A DNA stretch of 64,000 bases, from the NCBI GenBank assembly GCA_947488325.1, contig CANKYZ010000007.1:1-64000 (forward strand), in the 5' to 3' direction. Of the stretch, positions 17,904-27,006 are shown one piece after another. Position numbers and translations under genes: made by a program. The DNA is from an uncultured Erythrobacter sp. (GTDB lineage Bacteria; Pseudomonadota; Alphaproteobacteria; Sphingomonadales; Sphingomonadaceae). Under the pieces are notes generated by a model that searched no databases, was not told where the DNA came from, and saw nothing but the letters and a program-made list of their open reading frames with translations. How positions within the stretch are numbered: the stretch's first letter is position 1; each line of letters starts with the position of its first letter.

Positions 17904-18842
17904 CTATTCGATCAAATCATATGCTCCTTGGGCCATGCCGCCATTTGAATGCGCCACACCTTCGACCACACGCAGGGACCATCCAAATTCCCATCTTCTT
18001 TGTTCAGCATAAGTGCGAGCGGCTTCGAAGAAGGCTTGTCCCCGCGCAAATCGATGCGGACCTTGAACCATTGCGCCGTCGCTGCGGTTGAGTGCTGATT
18101 GGTTGCGGTCATTATCTTCATCGCCCAGCAACAACACCACATCCTTGGCAAGGGCGGCGCGAAGACCCTCTTTACCTATTGGAATGCTGCCTAGATCAAA
18201 AGGATAGGCAATGGCCGGATCGGCAAAAGTGTACCAACCCGCATTGGCTGCAAGATAGCGCTGGGCTCTCGCGTCACATTTAAAAAACAAGAAGCGGTGG
18301 ACGAACTGTGATCCGGCCGAATGACGATAAACTGTGTAGCCCATCTGCGCGCCATTCAGCCGCGAAACAACCTCGTCAAAAATCGGTTCGATTGCAGAAA
18401 AACTCCAGACCGTTTCATCGCGTCATTCGCCCGTGCGCCGCTCAAAAGCTGCGCCTAGATTATAACTGCGTGATCCTGGAAAATCAGTACGTGAGAATTC
18501 CGGCACTATAACCACAAACCCACCTTCTTGTGCCTCATCAATCCATTGATCACGGTAACGCAGCGGATCACGGTTCGCGCCGTGCATGACAAACAAGATA
18601 GGGGCGTTAGTCCGGTCGATTCCGGCTGGAACATAGATCCAAACGGGTAAATCAGGCCCATCCCAATCCGTTAAAATAAATCCGCCGACCTATTCAGGGA
18701 TAGCTTCTTTACCTGCACAGCATTGTATAGACGAGCCAACCGGTTCAGCGAGGGACGAACTGCTGCTCAACAACGGACTGACCAAAGCCCCTGCAATAAT
18801 TGGAATCGTAAACCACGTTATCCCATTGAGACCCGACCGCAT
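17904..18842 (-). pseudogene. Secreted alpha/beta hydrolase gene with two in-frame stop codons
   Basis: One frame runs 313 codons from MRSGLNGITWF, with a signal peptide, to AQGAYDLIE. It is interrupted only by TAG (18690-18692, in AIPE-stop-VGGFILTDW) and TGA (18423-18425, in RRTGE-stop-RDETVW). The reading is otherwise that of an esterase/depolymerase-like hydrolase: NAPILFVMHGANRDP, VIVPEF, and HSAGSQFVHRF at the nucleophile. The elbow reads R-H-S-A-G instead of G-H-S-A-G, a further weakening change. TAG could come from CAG and TGA from TGG or CGA by single transitions. No frameshift is seen, so loss is recent or the stops are assembly errors. The downstream part could at best be translated as a separate 146-residue fragment. 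Confidence 0.75.
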
Positions 18843-18922
18843 TCCATCCTCCTTTAAGGTCAAGTATGAATGCAGAATGCGCGACCGCTTCACAACGCGC
18901 AATGCTACGCTCGCAAATGAAG

Positions 18923-21583
18923 TTACCGAACCCGCGAAGGCGCGATTAGCACTGCGTTTGCCAACAACAGATCAAGTCCATCGAGATAGGCGCGGGTCGC
19001 GGGGTCATGGGCAAAGGCAATCGCCATTCCGCGCCCGGTAGGCTGAGCCATCAGATAAGGCTTGAACGCCAACTGCCTACGATTTTCATCCCAGACATAT
19101 CCGCTTGCTACCAATTCGTCAGCGTTCTCAAAACGTAGCACATTAGAACCATTCGCCCGGTCAAGTGGAGTGAATATCTGCGCCCCGCTCGCCAAGACCA
19201 CGGCGCCGCTATCATATCCTGCCGACAGGAAATGGTCCTGATCAGCCACGGTGTTGAGCAATGCTCCCGGTAGCGTGTCTGGCAGCGCGCTTTGATCAGC
19301 AATCGCGTCCCGATATTCGTCTTCGCTCGCGAATTCACGAGCCTGTGTCAGCAAAGCTTCTTCCTTTTCTTCACTCGACGGTTCCCGGCCCAAAGCAGCT
19401 TCGCGCTGGACCGTGATCAGCGGATCTTCACCGCTCGTAAAAGCGGTCAGACTGTTACCCACTGTCACCAAAACGCCGCCCCGTTCGACAAAGCTGCGCA
19501 ATGTCGTGATTCCGCTTTCACCCAGATCGCCGTGCGGTGAGCCATCGGGCACGATCACAACATCATAGTCAGACAGGTCAGCGCGTCCGAAACGGTCCGT
19601 ACGGATCGGCACGACCGGTAAGCCAAGTCGCCTTTCCAACACATATCGCATTGCACCTGCACTAAGTGGAGAGATTCCATCATCCCAGGCAATCGCAACC
19701 TTTGGCAATGTGAGCCGTGCAAACGCTTCGCTACCCAAATTCGGCCCGTCTTCGACCCAGCTGGAATCAAATGCCACGGTCTCCGCGCCAATCTCTAGGG
19801 CAAGCTCTCGTAAGCGAGACATGGCTTCAGGATTGTTTCTGCCAGCGGGGAACAGCACAGTGCCGCGCGGGTAAGAACGACCATCTTTCACAAAAGCTTC
19901 GTCGGTGCCGTGGGCAACCAACCCTTCGCGCAAAGCCAGTGTGACCAGCCGAGCCTGGCCGCTATCGGTCCATGGCACAGCAATCGCAATTTCACCGGCC
20001 CCCTGAGGCAGCGCTTCGATTGGTGTGTCGGTAAGGAGCGCTTCACCATCTACGGCACTGGCGCACAGATTCACATCAACGCCCGACATCAAACCAACCG
20101 ACCATGCTGTCACGTCATACAGTTCATGCGGGAGGTCATCTGACCGGCGCTGTTCTTGATCAGTCACGAAATCGGCGGGCAATGGTGTGTCTCGGTCAAG
20201 CAAACTGCGCACCAATCGCGCGGCTGGCTGCGCCTGCGGCACAGCAATATAGCCCTGCGGGTAGGACCGCCCGCACACGCTAACCGGTCCAGCTTGGCGG
20301 CGCACTTCGATACCTTGCGCGGCAAGTCTGCGGCCTAGGCTTTCTGCATTCCAACGCCGGTTCGACAAATCGATCACATAGACCCCGCGTCCCGCCGCTC
20401 CATTGGCATTAGCAGCGCGATAAGATGCATAATCGGAAAGGAATCGATCAGCATTTTGCGCCACAGCTTCGGCAGTAGCGAAGCTGGCGATGAAGTGATT
20501 GCGCACACCGTCAGCATAGCTCAAATCAGTCCCGTCGCGTCGTTCAAACACCAGACCACGCGCCGATCCTTGCTCATATGTGCTGCCAATTGCGCCTTGA
20601 TGCGTGTTCCATGTATCGCCGTAACCAGGATAGAACAGGTCATAGACTTCTCGGGTAAAATAGGGTTCACCTATACGATCGAAATAAGCGGCATTGTTGC
20701 GCCCAATAATCTCATAAGCGCGTTGCTGCGTGTCGGTGATGTTCGGATTGATCGGCTGTGCAGCCGGGGAGAAAAAGTAGGTTTCATCTCCTCCCATTTC
20801 ATGAACATCGACCATTACGACTGGGTTCCATTCACGGATCGCGGCAACCTTGCCCCGCGTTTCTGGCTGGCTCAAAGTGAACCAATCGCGGTTAAGATCG
20901 AACATGTAGTGATTGACCCGGCCACTAGGCCAAGGCTCGTCATGTTCGGCAGCTTGACGATCACTAGCCGGATCGATGCCAACCGCGCTGCGAAATTGGT
21001 TGACGAACCGGGCACGGCCATCCGGATTTTGCATGGGATCGAGCACGACTATGCTCTCTGACATAATCTGCTGCACTCGTGGATCGTCACGAGCAGCGAG
21101 CAGATGGTAGGCCATCATCAAGGCCGCATCGGTCGGGGCGATCTCATTGCCATGCACAGCATAGCCCAACCATGTGACTGGCAAGGCACTGCCATTCCCG
21201 GACCGGCCTGCAGCAATATTCGCCAAGTCGGCCTGAATCGCATCAATCCGCGCCATGTTCTCTGGCGATGTCAGAACCAGATAATGGAGTGGCCGCCCTT
21301 CCCAACTGGTCGCATATTGGATCATCTTTAGCCGGTTGGGCGCAGCTTCAGCCAACGCCCGCGCATAACTATTCGCCTCTTGCGGAGATGTAACACGCGC
21401 GCCCGGAGCATGTCCCACAACTTCGGTAAGGGTAGGGATTGCAGGATCAAATTCCGCCTGAAGAACAGACTGTGCGTAAGCAGATGCTGATACAAATACT
21501 GACAGAAAAATGTTTGCGGAAATTGCAAGACACCAAATGGCGCAGTGTACTATCGCAGTCTTTGAAAATGTTTGGCGGAACAC
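18923..21583 (-). CDS. Secreted M14-family zinc carboxypeptidase-like peptidase
   Basis: An 886-residue exported metallopeptidase. A signal peptide covers about residues 1-37 (NIFLSVFVSASAYA). The M14 zinc ligands are present: His144 and Glu147 in VHGNEIAPTDA and His261 in VDVHEMGGD. The family substrate motifs QNPDGRARF and FDLNRDW lie between them. The catalytic domain spans roughly residues 50-400; the remaining half includes a glutamine-amidotransferase-like fold (VVIVPDGSPHGDLGESG) and no membrane segment. M14 enzymes trim C-terminal residues from peptides. It is divergent from a TonB-dependent receptor gene, so a role in feeding on peptides is plausible but inferred. Confidence 0.88.
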   Translation of the reverse strand: MFRQTFSKTAIVHCAIWCLAISANIFLSVFVSASAYAQSVLQAEFDPAIPTLTEVVGHAPGARVTSPQEANSYARALAEAAPNRLKMIQYATSWEGRPLHYLVLTSPENMARIDAIQADLANIAAGRSGNGSALPVTWLGYAVHGNEIAPTDAALMMAYHLLAARDDPRVQQIMSESIVVLDPMQNPDGRARFVNQFRSAVGIDPASDRQAAEHDEPWPSGRVNHYMFDLNRDWFTLSQPETRGKVAAIREWNPVVMVDVHEMGGDETYFFSPAAQPINPNITDTQQRAYEIIGRNNAAYFDRIGEPYFTREVYDLFYPGYGDTWNTHQGAIGSTYEQGSARGLVFERRDGTDLSYADGVRNHFIASFATAEAVAQNADRFLSDYASYRAANANGAAGRGVYVIDLSNRRWNAESLGRRLAAQGIEVRRQAGPVSVCGRSYPQGYIAVPQAQPAARLVRSLLDRDTPLPADFVTDQEQRRSDDLPHELYDVTAWSVGLMSGVDVNLCASAVDGEALLTDTPIEALPQGAGEIAIAVPWTDSGQARLVTLALREGLVAHGTDEAFVKDGRSYPRGTVLFPAGRNNPEAMSRLRELALEIGAETVAFDSSWVEDGPNLGSEAFARLTLPKVAIAWDDGISPLSAGAMRYVLERRLGLPVVPIRTDRFGRADLSDYDVVIVPDGSPHGDLGESGITTLRSFVERGGVLVTVGNSLTAFTSGEDPLITVQREAALGREPSSEEKEEALLTQAREFASEDEYRDAIADQSALPDTLPGALLNTVADQDHFLSAGYDSGAVVLASGAQIFTPLDRANGSNVLRFENADELVASGYVWDENRRQLAFKPYLMAQPTGRGMAIAFAHDPATRAYLDGLDLLLANAVLIAPSRVR

Positions 21584-21734
21584 GGCAATCCCCGTTGGTG
21601 GTTGAGATCAAGCTTCTATCAAAAGGTGTCTGGCAATCGCTGCTATCGGTCAAGCAGGATGGGCGCTGAATCGAGCAAATAAGACGCTTTACCGAGCTTT
21701 TAAGCTGTTTTGCAGCGACACACCGCAACAAAAT

Positions 21735-21836
21735 TGCAACAGGGCATACATAATTGACACATTAGGCTGTCCTTAGCTTGACATGGCGGTCCTCCACGAT
21801 GATCGTGTTGCATTGCACCAAAATTATGCAACAGGG
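21735..21836. promoter_or_regulatory. Repeated TGCAACAGGG motif upstream of a TonB-dependent receptor
   Basis: TGCAACAGGG occurs at 21735-21744 and again at 21827-21836, each preceded by AAAATT. The second copy also forms an inverted repeat with TGTTGCA about 14 bases upstream. The copies flank a TTGACA box (about 21754). The pair could be an operator or a leader element controlling the receptor gene, whose ATG is 10 bases after the second copy. This is inference from repetition alone. Confidence 0.35.
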
Positions 21837-21845
21837 AACAAAGCC

Positions 21846-24800
21846 ATGAAGCCTCTCAAACTATCCGGTCAAGCCCTCCTCCTCGCTGCTGCCAGCACGA
21901 TGCCATTTGCCGCACACGCGCAAACCGCGCCAGACCAAGAAGCAGCTGAGCCCGACGAGGAATCCCGTATCATTGTGACCGGCTCTCGCATTGCACGCGA
22001 TCCCAACATTGGTGCACCGGCTCCGATTGTCTCAATCGACGCGGACGCTCTAACCAAAGCGGGGACGCCAGATGTTGTCGACGTTTTACGCGATATTCCT
22101 GCACTGTCGACTTCAACCACAGCAGAGGGATCCATCGACGGCGTCTTCTCAGAGGCTGTCGGCCAATCTATCCTTAACCTGCGCGGGTTGGGCTCGAACC
22201 GTACTTTGGTTCTCGTCAATGGCCGCCGGCACGTTTCTGGCGTCGCTGGGGAACAAGCAGTCGACATCAATTCCATCCCGACAGCTCTGATCGAGCGGGT
22301 GGAAACGCTAACTGGCGGCGCTTCTTCGCTTTATGGCGCAGACGCTGTGACCGGCGTTGTGAACTTTGTGTTGAAAGATGATTTCGAGGGCCTTCAAGGA
22401 AACGTTCAATCGGGCATTTCATCCGAAGGCGACAGTTTCCGCATCAACGCCGACTTGACCTGGGGCATGAACTTTGCCGATGGCCGAGGTAACATCACCG
22501 TCTCTGGCGAATATGCGCGAGGTGATGAGCTGCAGTTTGGCGAGCGCAACTTTTCGCGAGATAACGGTATATTCGACGATCAAGGTAACCCTGCTCTACG
22601 TTTTCAAGCGGGCGACATTGGCGGCGCTGACACGCCGAATTTTAACGGTAGCGCCCCCGGTTCTCTAATCCCCACTGAGGGGTTTGGATTTACACCCACA
22701 GCAGCAGAGCAAGCGCTGATCGATCGCGCAACAAATGCCACGACCCGCTTTATCGCTACTGATCCGCGTTTCTCTTTATCATCTGCAGGCGGTGTTATCG
22801 CCCCTGGAGATATTGGTCTTTCAGATGGCCCGGATATCAATGGCAATGGAATTGCAGACTGCCTTGAAAGCGCAGTTGGCTTTAATAGCACTTTCAATCC
22901 TGGCGCGTTCGGTCTTGCTGGAGGCTGTGCAGTCATCAACGATGATGGCAGCTTGTCCGTTTATGAAGACGGATTAGTCACGGGTACTTTCAACCAGTTT
23001 GGCGGCGACGGCATTCCAAATAATTTCGATGTCAATTCGCTGATCCCTGAGACGGAGCGCTGGTCCATCAACGCCAACCTTACTTATGAATTTTCAGCAG
23101 ATGCGGAGTTCTTTTTTGAAGGCAAATTCGTATCAAACTCGGCCGAATTCCAAGCTCAGCCGAACACTTTCTATGATCTGTTGACGATCCGGGCGGACAA
23201 TCCGTTCATCACGGGCGACCTGCAAGAATTTGTTGCGCCGTTGTTCTTTGGCGATGGGGTTGAGGAAGGGCTGTACATTACACGTGACCCGGCTGACCTT
23301 GGCGCCAACCGCAACCGCAATGAATTTGAGACCTACCGGTTTGTTGCCGGCCTGCGTGGCGATATTACCGATCACTTCAGCTATGAGTTCGCTGGCAATT
23401 ACGGTAACTTCACGCAGACTACCCTAGATCGCAACCGGGTCATTACGGACCGGTTCTTTGCCGCGATTGATGTGGTTTCGGACCCGACAACCGGCAATCC
23501 AATTTGTCGCTCTGACATTGACCCTACCGCACCAGCGACAACGCCGTTTGGCATTCCTGTCGGTGATCCGGGCTTCTTCACCTTTAATCCTGGCGATGGG
23601 TCCTGCCAGCCGGCCAACATCCTTGGCGGAGTTGGCGCAATCAGCGATGAAGCCGTGGATTTCATCACAGCGACAATCGTCAATGAATTTGAGCTTGAAC
23701 AGCTTGTCTTCAGCGCGATCTTTACGGGCGATACCGGTGCGTTCTTTGAACTGCCTGGCGGACCTGTCGGCTTTGCCGCGGGATTTGAATTCCGTGAGGA
23801 AAGGAGCAACTCTGTCTTTGACCCGTTGGTTCTCGGTATTATCCCGGTCACAACACCTGACGCAAATGCTGGTGACCTGATCCGCGATTTGCCCACAGCA
23901 GCAAATTCCTTGGTCTTCGATCCTGATTCTACGATCAACAACGCTGGTGGTGAATTCACGGTCTACGATCTGTTCACCGAAGTCCGCCTCCCCATCCTCT
24001 CAAATGTTCCGTTCGCAGAGGTTTTTGAGATCAGCGGCGCGGCGCGATACTCGGACTATTCGACGATTGGCACCACGTTCACGTGGAATGTCAGTGGTTT
24101 GTGGTCACCCGTTGAAGACATCCTTTTCCGTGGCACCTACGCAGAGGCCGTGCGTGCACCGAACATCAATGAACTGTTCAACCCAGCACAAGGCGCCACA
24201 TTCCGTCCGGTTGACCCTTGTGATGTGAGTGAACTTGCTACTGCAGCTGACCCCACTCTCCGTCAGGCCAATTGCGTTGCGTTCTTCAACACGATCAACT
24301 TTGATCCAACCTTTGGCACAGGTACTTATTCATACGTTGATCCGCTGACAGCGCGGTTCTCTGGCTCGATTGCGGGTAATCCTGACCTAGAAGAGGAAAC
24401 CGCGACGACATGGACAATTGGTGCACAATTCACGCCTAGCTTCCTGCCCGGCTTCATCCTCAGCGTCGATTATTACAACATCGAAATTGAGGATGCGATC
24501 AACCCGGTTAGTGCGCAAGACATCGTCGATAATTGCGTCGATTCAGCATCTATTGCAAACGACTTTTGCACGGCATTTGACCGCCGGACAGATAATGGTG
24601 GGTTCGAATTCCTACGTCAGACCTCGCTAAACTTTGCGCGCCAGGAAACGGCAGGGATTGAGGCATCGATGCAATATGCCTTTGATGTCGGCCCATTCGA
24701 TTTTGCGTTCAACGCAAGCGGTACTTGGGTGGATAAATTGAATGACTTCTTCGACCCGAGTGACATTACCAATGTCGATCCAGAGTTGGGCGAGTTACAG

Positions 24801-25133
24801 CGCCCTGAATGGGCTGGCAGGGCATCACTCACGGGCACATATGACGCATTCAGCCTCACATGGTCGACGACCTATCTCGACAGTCAAGGTCTTCGCGCTG
24901 TCGAAATCGAATCGGTTGGTATTGGATCTTCGTTCCAATTCACACCGGAAAACGGCATTTCGAGCGATGTGATGATCCATGACATCGCCTTCAGTTTCGA
25001 AGCGACTGACAATGTCGATATTTATGGCGGCGTGAATAACGTCTTCAATCGCAAGCCATTCTTGACTGAACAAGCATTCCCGGTGAGCCCCGTTGGCACA
25101 CTGTTCTTCTTGGGTGCGACCGTCACAATGTGA
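21846..25133 (+). CDS. TonB-dependent receptor (large, ligand unknown)
   Basis: An outer-membrane receptor of 1095 residues. ATG 21846 gives a clean signal peptide (MKPLKLSGQALLLAAAST to AHAQ); the track start adds 21 residues. A TonB box-like segment (SRIIVTGSRIA) is followed by the plug (VVDVLRDIPALST, LNLRGLGSNRTLVLVNGRR, VETLTGGASSLYGADAVTGVVNF). The rest is the beta-barrel, ending in the aromatic-hydrophobic terminus LFFLGATVTM. The plug type is common in sphingomonads. The adjacent secreted M14 peptidase suggests peptide or protein fragments as cargo, but this is inferred. A 17-bp hairpin terminator follows. Confidence 0.92.
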   Translation: MKPLKLSGQALLLAAASTMPFAAHAQTAPDQEAAEPDEESRIIVTGSRIARDPNIGAPAPIVSIDADALTKAGTPDVVDVLRDIPALSTSTTAEGSIDGVFSEAVGQSILNLRGLGSNRTLVLVNGRRHVSGVAGEQAVDINSIPTALIERVETLTGGASSLYGADAVTGVVNFVLKDDFEGLQGNVQSGISSEGDSFRINADLTWGMNFADGRGNITVSGEYARGDELQFGERNFSRDNGIFDDQGNPALRFQAGDIGGADTPNFNGSAPGSLIPTEGFGFTPTAAEQALIDRATNATTRFIATDPRFSLSSAGGVIAPGDIGLSDGPDINGNGIADCLESAVGFNSTFNPGAFGLAGGCAVINDDGSLSVYEDGLVTGTFNQFGGDGIPNNFDVNSLIPETERWSINANLTYEFSADAEFFFEGKFVSNSAEFQAQPNTFYDLLTIRADNPFITGDLQEFVAPLFFGDGVEEGLYITRDPADLGANRNRNEFETYRFVAGLRGDITDHFSYEFAGNYGNFTQTTLDRNRVITDRFFAAIDVVSDPTTGNPICRSDIDPTAPATTPFGIPVGDPGFFTFNPGDGSCQPANILGGVGAISDEAVDFITATIVNEFELEQLVFSAIFTGDTGAFFELPGGPVGFAAGFEFREERSNSVFDPLVLGIIPVTTPDANAGDLIRDLPTAANSLVFDPDSTINNAGGEFTVYDLFTEVRLPILSNVPFAEVFEISGAARYSDYSTIGTTFTWNVSGLWSPVEDILFRGTYAEAVRAPNINELFNPAQGATFRPVDPCDVSELATAADPTLRQANCVAFFNTINFDPTFGTGTYSYVDPLTARFSGSIAGNPDLEEETATTWTIGAQFTPSFLPGFILSVDYYNIEIEDAINPVSAQDIVDNCVDSASIANDFCTAFDRRTDNGGFEFLRQTSLNFARQETAGIEASMQYAFDVGPFDFAFNASGTWVDKLNDFFDPSDITNVDPELGELQRPEWAGRASLTGTYDAFSLTWSTTYLDSQGLRAVEIESVGIGSSFQFTPENGISSDVMIHDIAFSFEATDNVDIYGGVNNVFNRKPFLTEQAFPVSPVGTLFFLGATVTM

Positions 25134-25153
25134 TGGTTTCAGTCAAGTCTATG

Positions 25154-25193
25154 CGAAAGGGGCGCGAAGGCATCAACCTTCGCGCCCCTTTCG
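25154..25193. terminator. Strong bidirectional terminator
   Basis: CGAAAGGGGCGCGAAGG pairs perfectly with CCTTCGCGCCCCTTTCG over a six-base loop and is followed by TTTT. It lies between the convergent receptor and VOC genes. On the minus strand there is no equal T run. Confidence 0.85.
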
Positions 25194-25221
25194 TTTTACG
25201 GTTTTACCGTAGTACCGCCGA

Positions 25222-25794
25222 TCAGTTCTTTGAATGCTCTTCACGCGCAATTTCATGTAGCCAATCGGCGTGACGCGGAGCCTTCTTAGTCTCGCTCCAT
25301 TCGTCCAGCATTAACGGAGCAACACGTTTCAGCTCCGCATATTGTTCTTCAGTTCCGATGTCGGCGGCGAGTTCGACCCGGTGACCATTGGGATCAAAGA
25401 AATAGATCGATTTGAATATCCCATGATGCGTCGGCCCCAGCACGTCAATTCCTTGCGCTTCGATATGATCCTTGGCCGACAGCAATGCAGCCTCGTTAGG
25501 CGCACGAAAGGCAAGGTGCTGCACCCATTGCGGGGTGTTTTCGTCGCGGCCCATTTCTGGCTGGTTTGGCAGCTCAAAAAAGGCAAGGATGTTGCCGTTC
25601 CCTGCATCTAGGAAGACATGCATGTAGGGATCATACTCACCGGTTGAGGGGACGTGGTCCTCTGCAAATGCAGTGGTGTAATCCATGCCGAGCACACGCC
25701 CATACCATTCCACCGTTTCCTTGGCGTCCTTGCAGCGATAGGCCGCGTGGTGAACCCCGCCCAATTGCACCGGATGTTCTTGGGGATGGCTCAT
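25222..25794 (-). CDS. VOC (glyoxalase/dioxygenase fold) protein linked to hpd
   Basis: A 190-residue vicinal oxygen chelate protein. It begins [20 protein letters not shown] and ends its second module with [17 protein letters not shown], typical of metal-binding VOC enzymes such as glyoxalases and extradiol-type dioxygenases. The ligand His and Glu appear present. Its start overlaps the stop of the 4-hydroxyphenylpyruvate dioxygenase gene by four bases, so it is co-translated with it and probably acts in the same aromatic amino-acid pathway. The exact reaction is not clear. Confidence 0.8.
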   Translation of the reverse strand: MSHPQEHPVQLGGVHHAAYRCKDAKETVEWYGRVLGMDYTTAFAEDHVPSTGEYDPYMHVFLDAGNGNILAFFELPNQPEMGRDENTPQWVQHLAFRAPNEAALLSAKDHIEAQGIDVLGPTHHGIFKSIYFFDPNGHRVELAADIGTEEQYAELKRVAPLMLDEWSETKKAPRHADWLHEIAREEHSKN

Positions 25795-26921
25795 TCGGCA
25801 GGCTCTGCGGTGTTGGTGTCGAGAACACCGCGCGCGACTTGATCGCGTTCGATGCTTTCAAACAAAGCCTTGAAATTGCCCTCACCAAATCCATCATCGC
25901 CTTTGCGTTGGATGAATTCAAAGAAGACTGGCCCGACCTGAGCTTCTGCAAAGATTTGCAACAACAGGCGCGGCTGTCCATCTTCGATTGTGCCATCAAG
26001 CAAGATACCGCGCATCTTCAAAGCCTCGGCATCTTCGCCATGACCCGGCAAACGCTCATCGAGCATTTCGTAATAGGTTTCTGGAGGCGCTGTCATAAAC
26101 GGGACGCCAAATTCTTTCAGTCGGTCCCAACATGCAACCAGATCATCGCAGATCAACGCGATATGCTGGATGCCCTCGCCGTTAAAATCGCGCAGGAACT
26201 CTTCGATCTGGCCTTTACCGCCTTCGCCTTCTTCGTTGAGCGGGATGCGGATCTTGCCGTCCGGTGCTGTCAACGCCTGCGAAGTGAGGCCGGTATACTC
26301 GCCCTTGATGTCGAAGAACCGGATCTCTTTGAAGTTGAACAGCGTCTCGTAATACTCGGCCCAGTACTTCATCCGTCCAGTATAGACGTTGTGCGTAAGG
26401 TGGTCGATTGTGTGGAAACCAGCACCCTCTGGGTAAGGATCAACACCCGGCAGGTAATCAAAATCGATATCGTAAATGGTGAGGTTCTTATCTTCGGCCC
26501 CAGCATAACGATCGACCAGATAAAGGATCGCACCGCCAATGCCACGGATCGCGGGAATGCTTAATTCCATCACACCGGGTTCGTTAGCTACTGGCTCTGC
26601 GCCTTGAGCGATCAGGTGCTCATAAGCCGCCTTCGCATCGCGCACCCGGAATGCCATGCCGCAGGCGCTTGGGCCGTGTTCGCGTGCGAAATACCATGCC
26701 GCGCTGCGCGGTTCGTAATTGGCGATTAGGTTAATGCCGCCTTGGCGCCAAAGGTTCACGTCCTTGCTGCGATGCTTTGCTACATGCATAAAGCCCATGG
26801 CTTCAAACACAGGTTCCAGTACACCCTTTTCAGGTGCACAAAATTCGACGAACTCAAAACCGTCGAGACCGGCAGGATTCTCGAATATATCACCGGGATG
26901 AAGAGGTGTGTGCTTGGTCAT
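25791..26921 (-). CDS. hpd: 4-hydroxyphenylpyruvate dioxygenase
   Basis: A 376-residue enzyme that converts 4-hydroxyphenylpyruvate to homogentisate in tyrosine breakdown. The three iron ligands are in their family motifs: His173 region [12 protein letters not shown], His253 in [13 protein letters not shown], and Glu335 in [17 protein letters not shown]. The C-terminal helix [17 protein letters not shown] is also standard. ATG 26921 ([10 protein letters not shown]) is favoured; the track's ATG 26939 adds six residues. A possible MarR-type operator lies immediately upstream. Followed in the same operon by the VOC gene. Homogentisate dioxygenase is not in the window. Confidence 0.95.
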   Translation of the reverse strand: MTKHTPLHPGDIFENPAGLDGFEFVEFCAPEKGVLEPVFEAMGFMHVAKHRSKDVNLWRQGGINLIANYEPRSAAWYFAREHGPSACGMAFRVRDAKAAYEHLIAQGAEPVANEPGVMELSIPAIRGIGGAILYLVDRYAGAEDKNLTIYDIDFDYLPGVDPYPEGAGFHTIDHLTHNVYTGRMKYWAEYYETLFNFKEIRFFDIKGEYTGLTSQALTAPDGKIRIPLNEEGEGGKGQIEEFLRDFNGEGIQHIALICDDLVACWDRLKEFGVPFMTAPPETYYEMLDERLPGHGEDAEALKMRGILLDGTIEDGQPRLLLQIFAEAQVGPVFFEFIQRKGDDGFGEGNFKALFESIERDQVARGVLDTNTAEPAE

Positions 26922-26948
26922 AATTTGGCGCTTTCGCATGTTTCAAAT

Positions 26949-26966
26949 TAGTTACTATTGAAACTA
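26949..26966. promoter_or_regulatory. Imperfect palindrome upstream of hpd, MarR-type operator candidate
   Basis: TAGTTACTATTGAAACTA reads TAGTTnCnATnGnAACTA on both strands, with five-base outer arms and four matching internal positions. It lies 28 bases from the hpd start at 26921. Its size and spacing fit a MarR-family repressor site, which often controls aromatic catabolism genes. No MarR gene is in the window, so the regulator is unidentified. Confidence 0.45.
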
Positions 26967-27006
26967 GTTACCCCAAATCAGTGAATCTATCAAGTCCAAG
27001 CAACCC

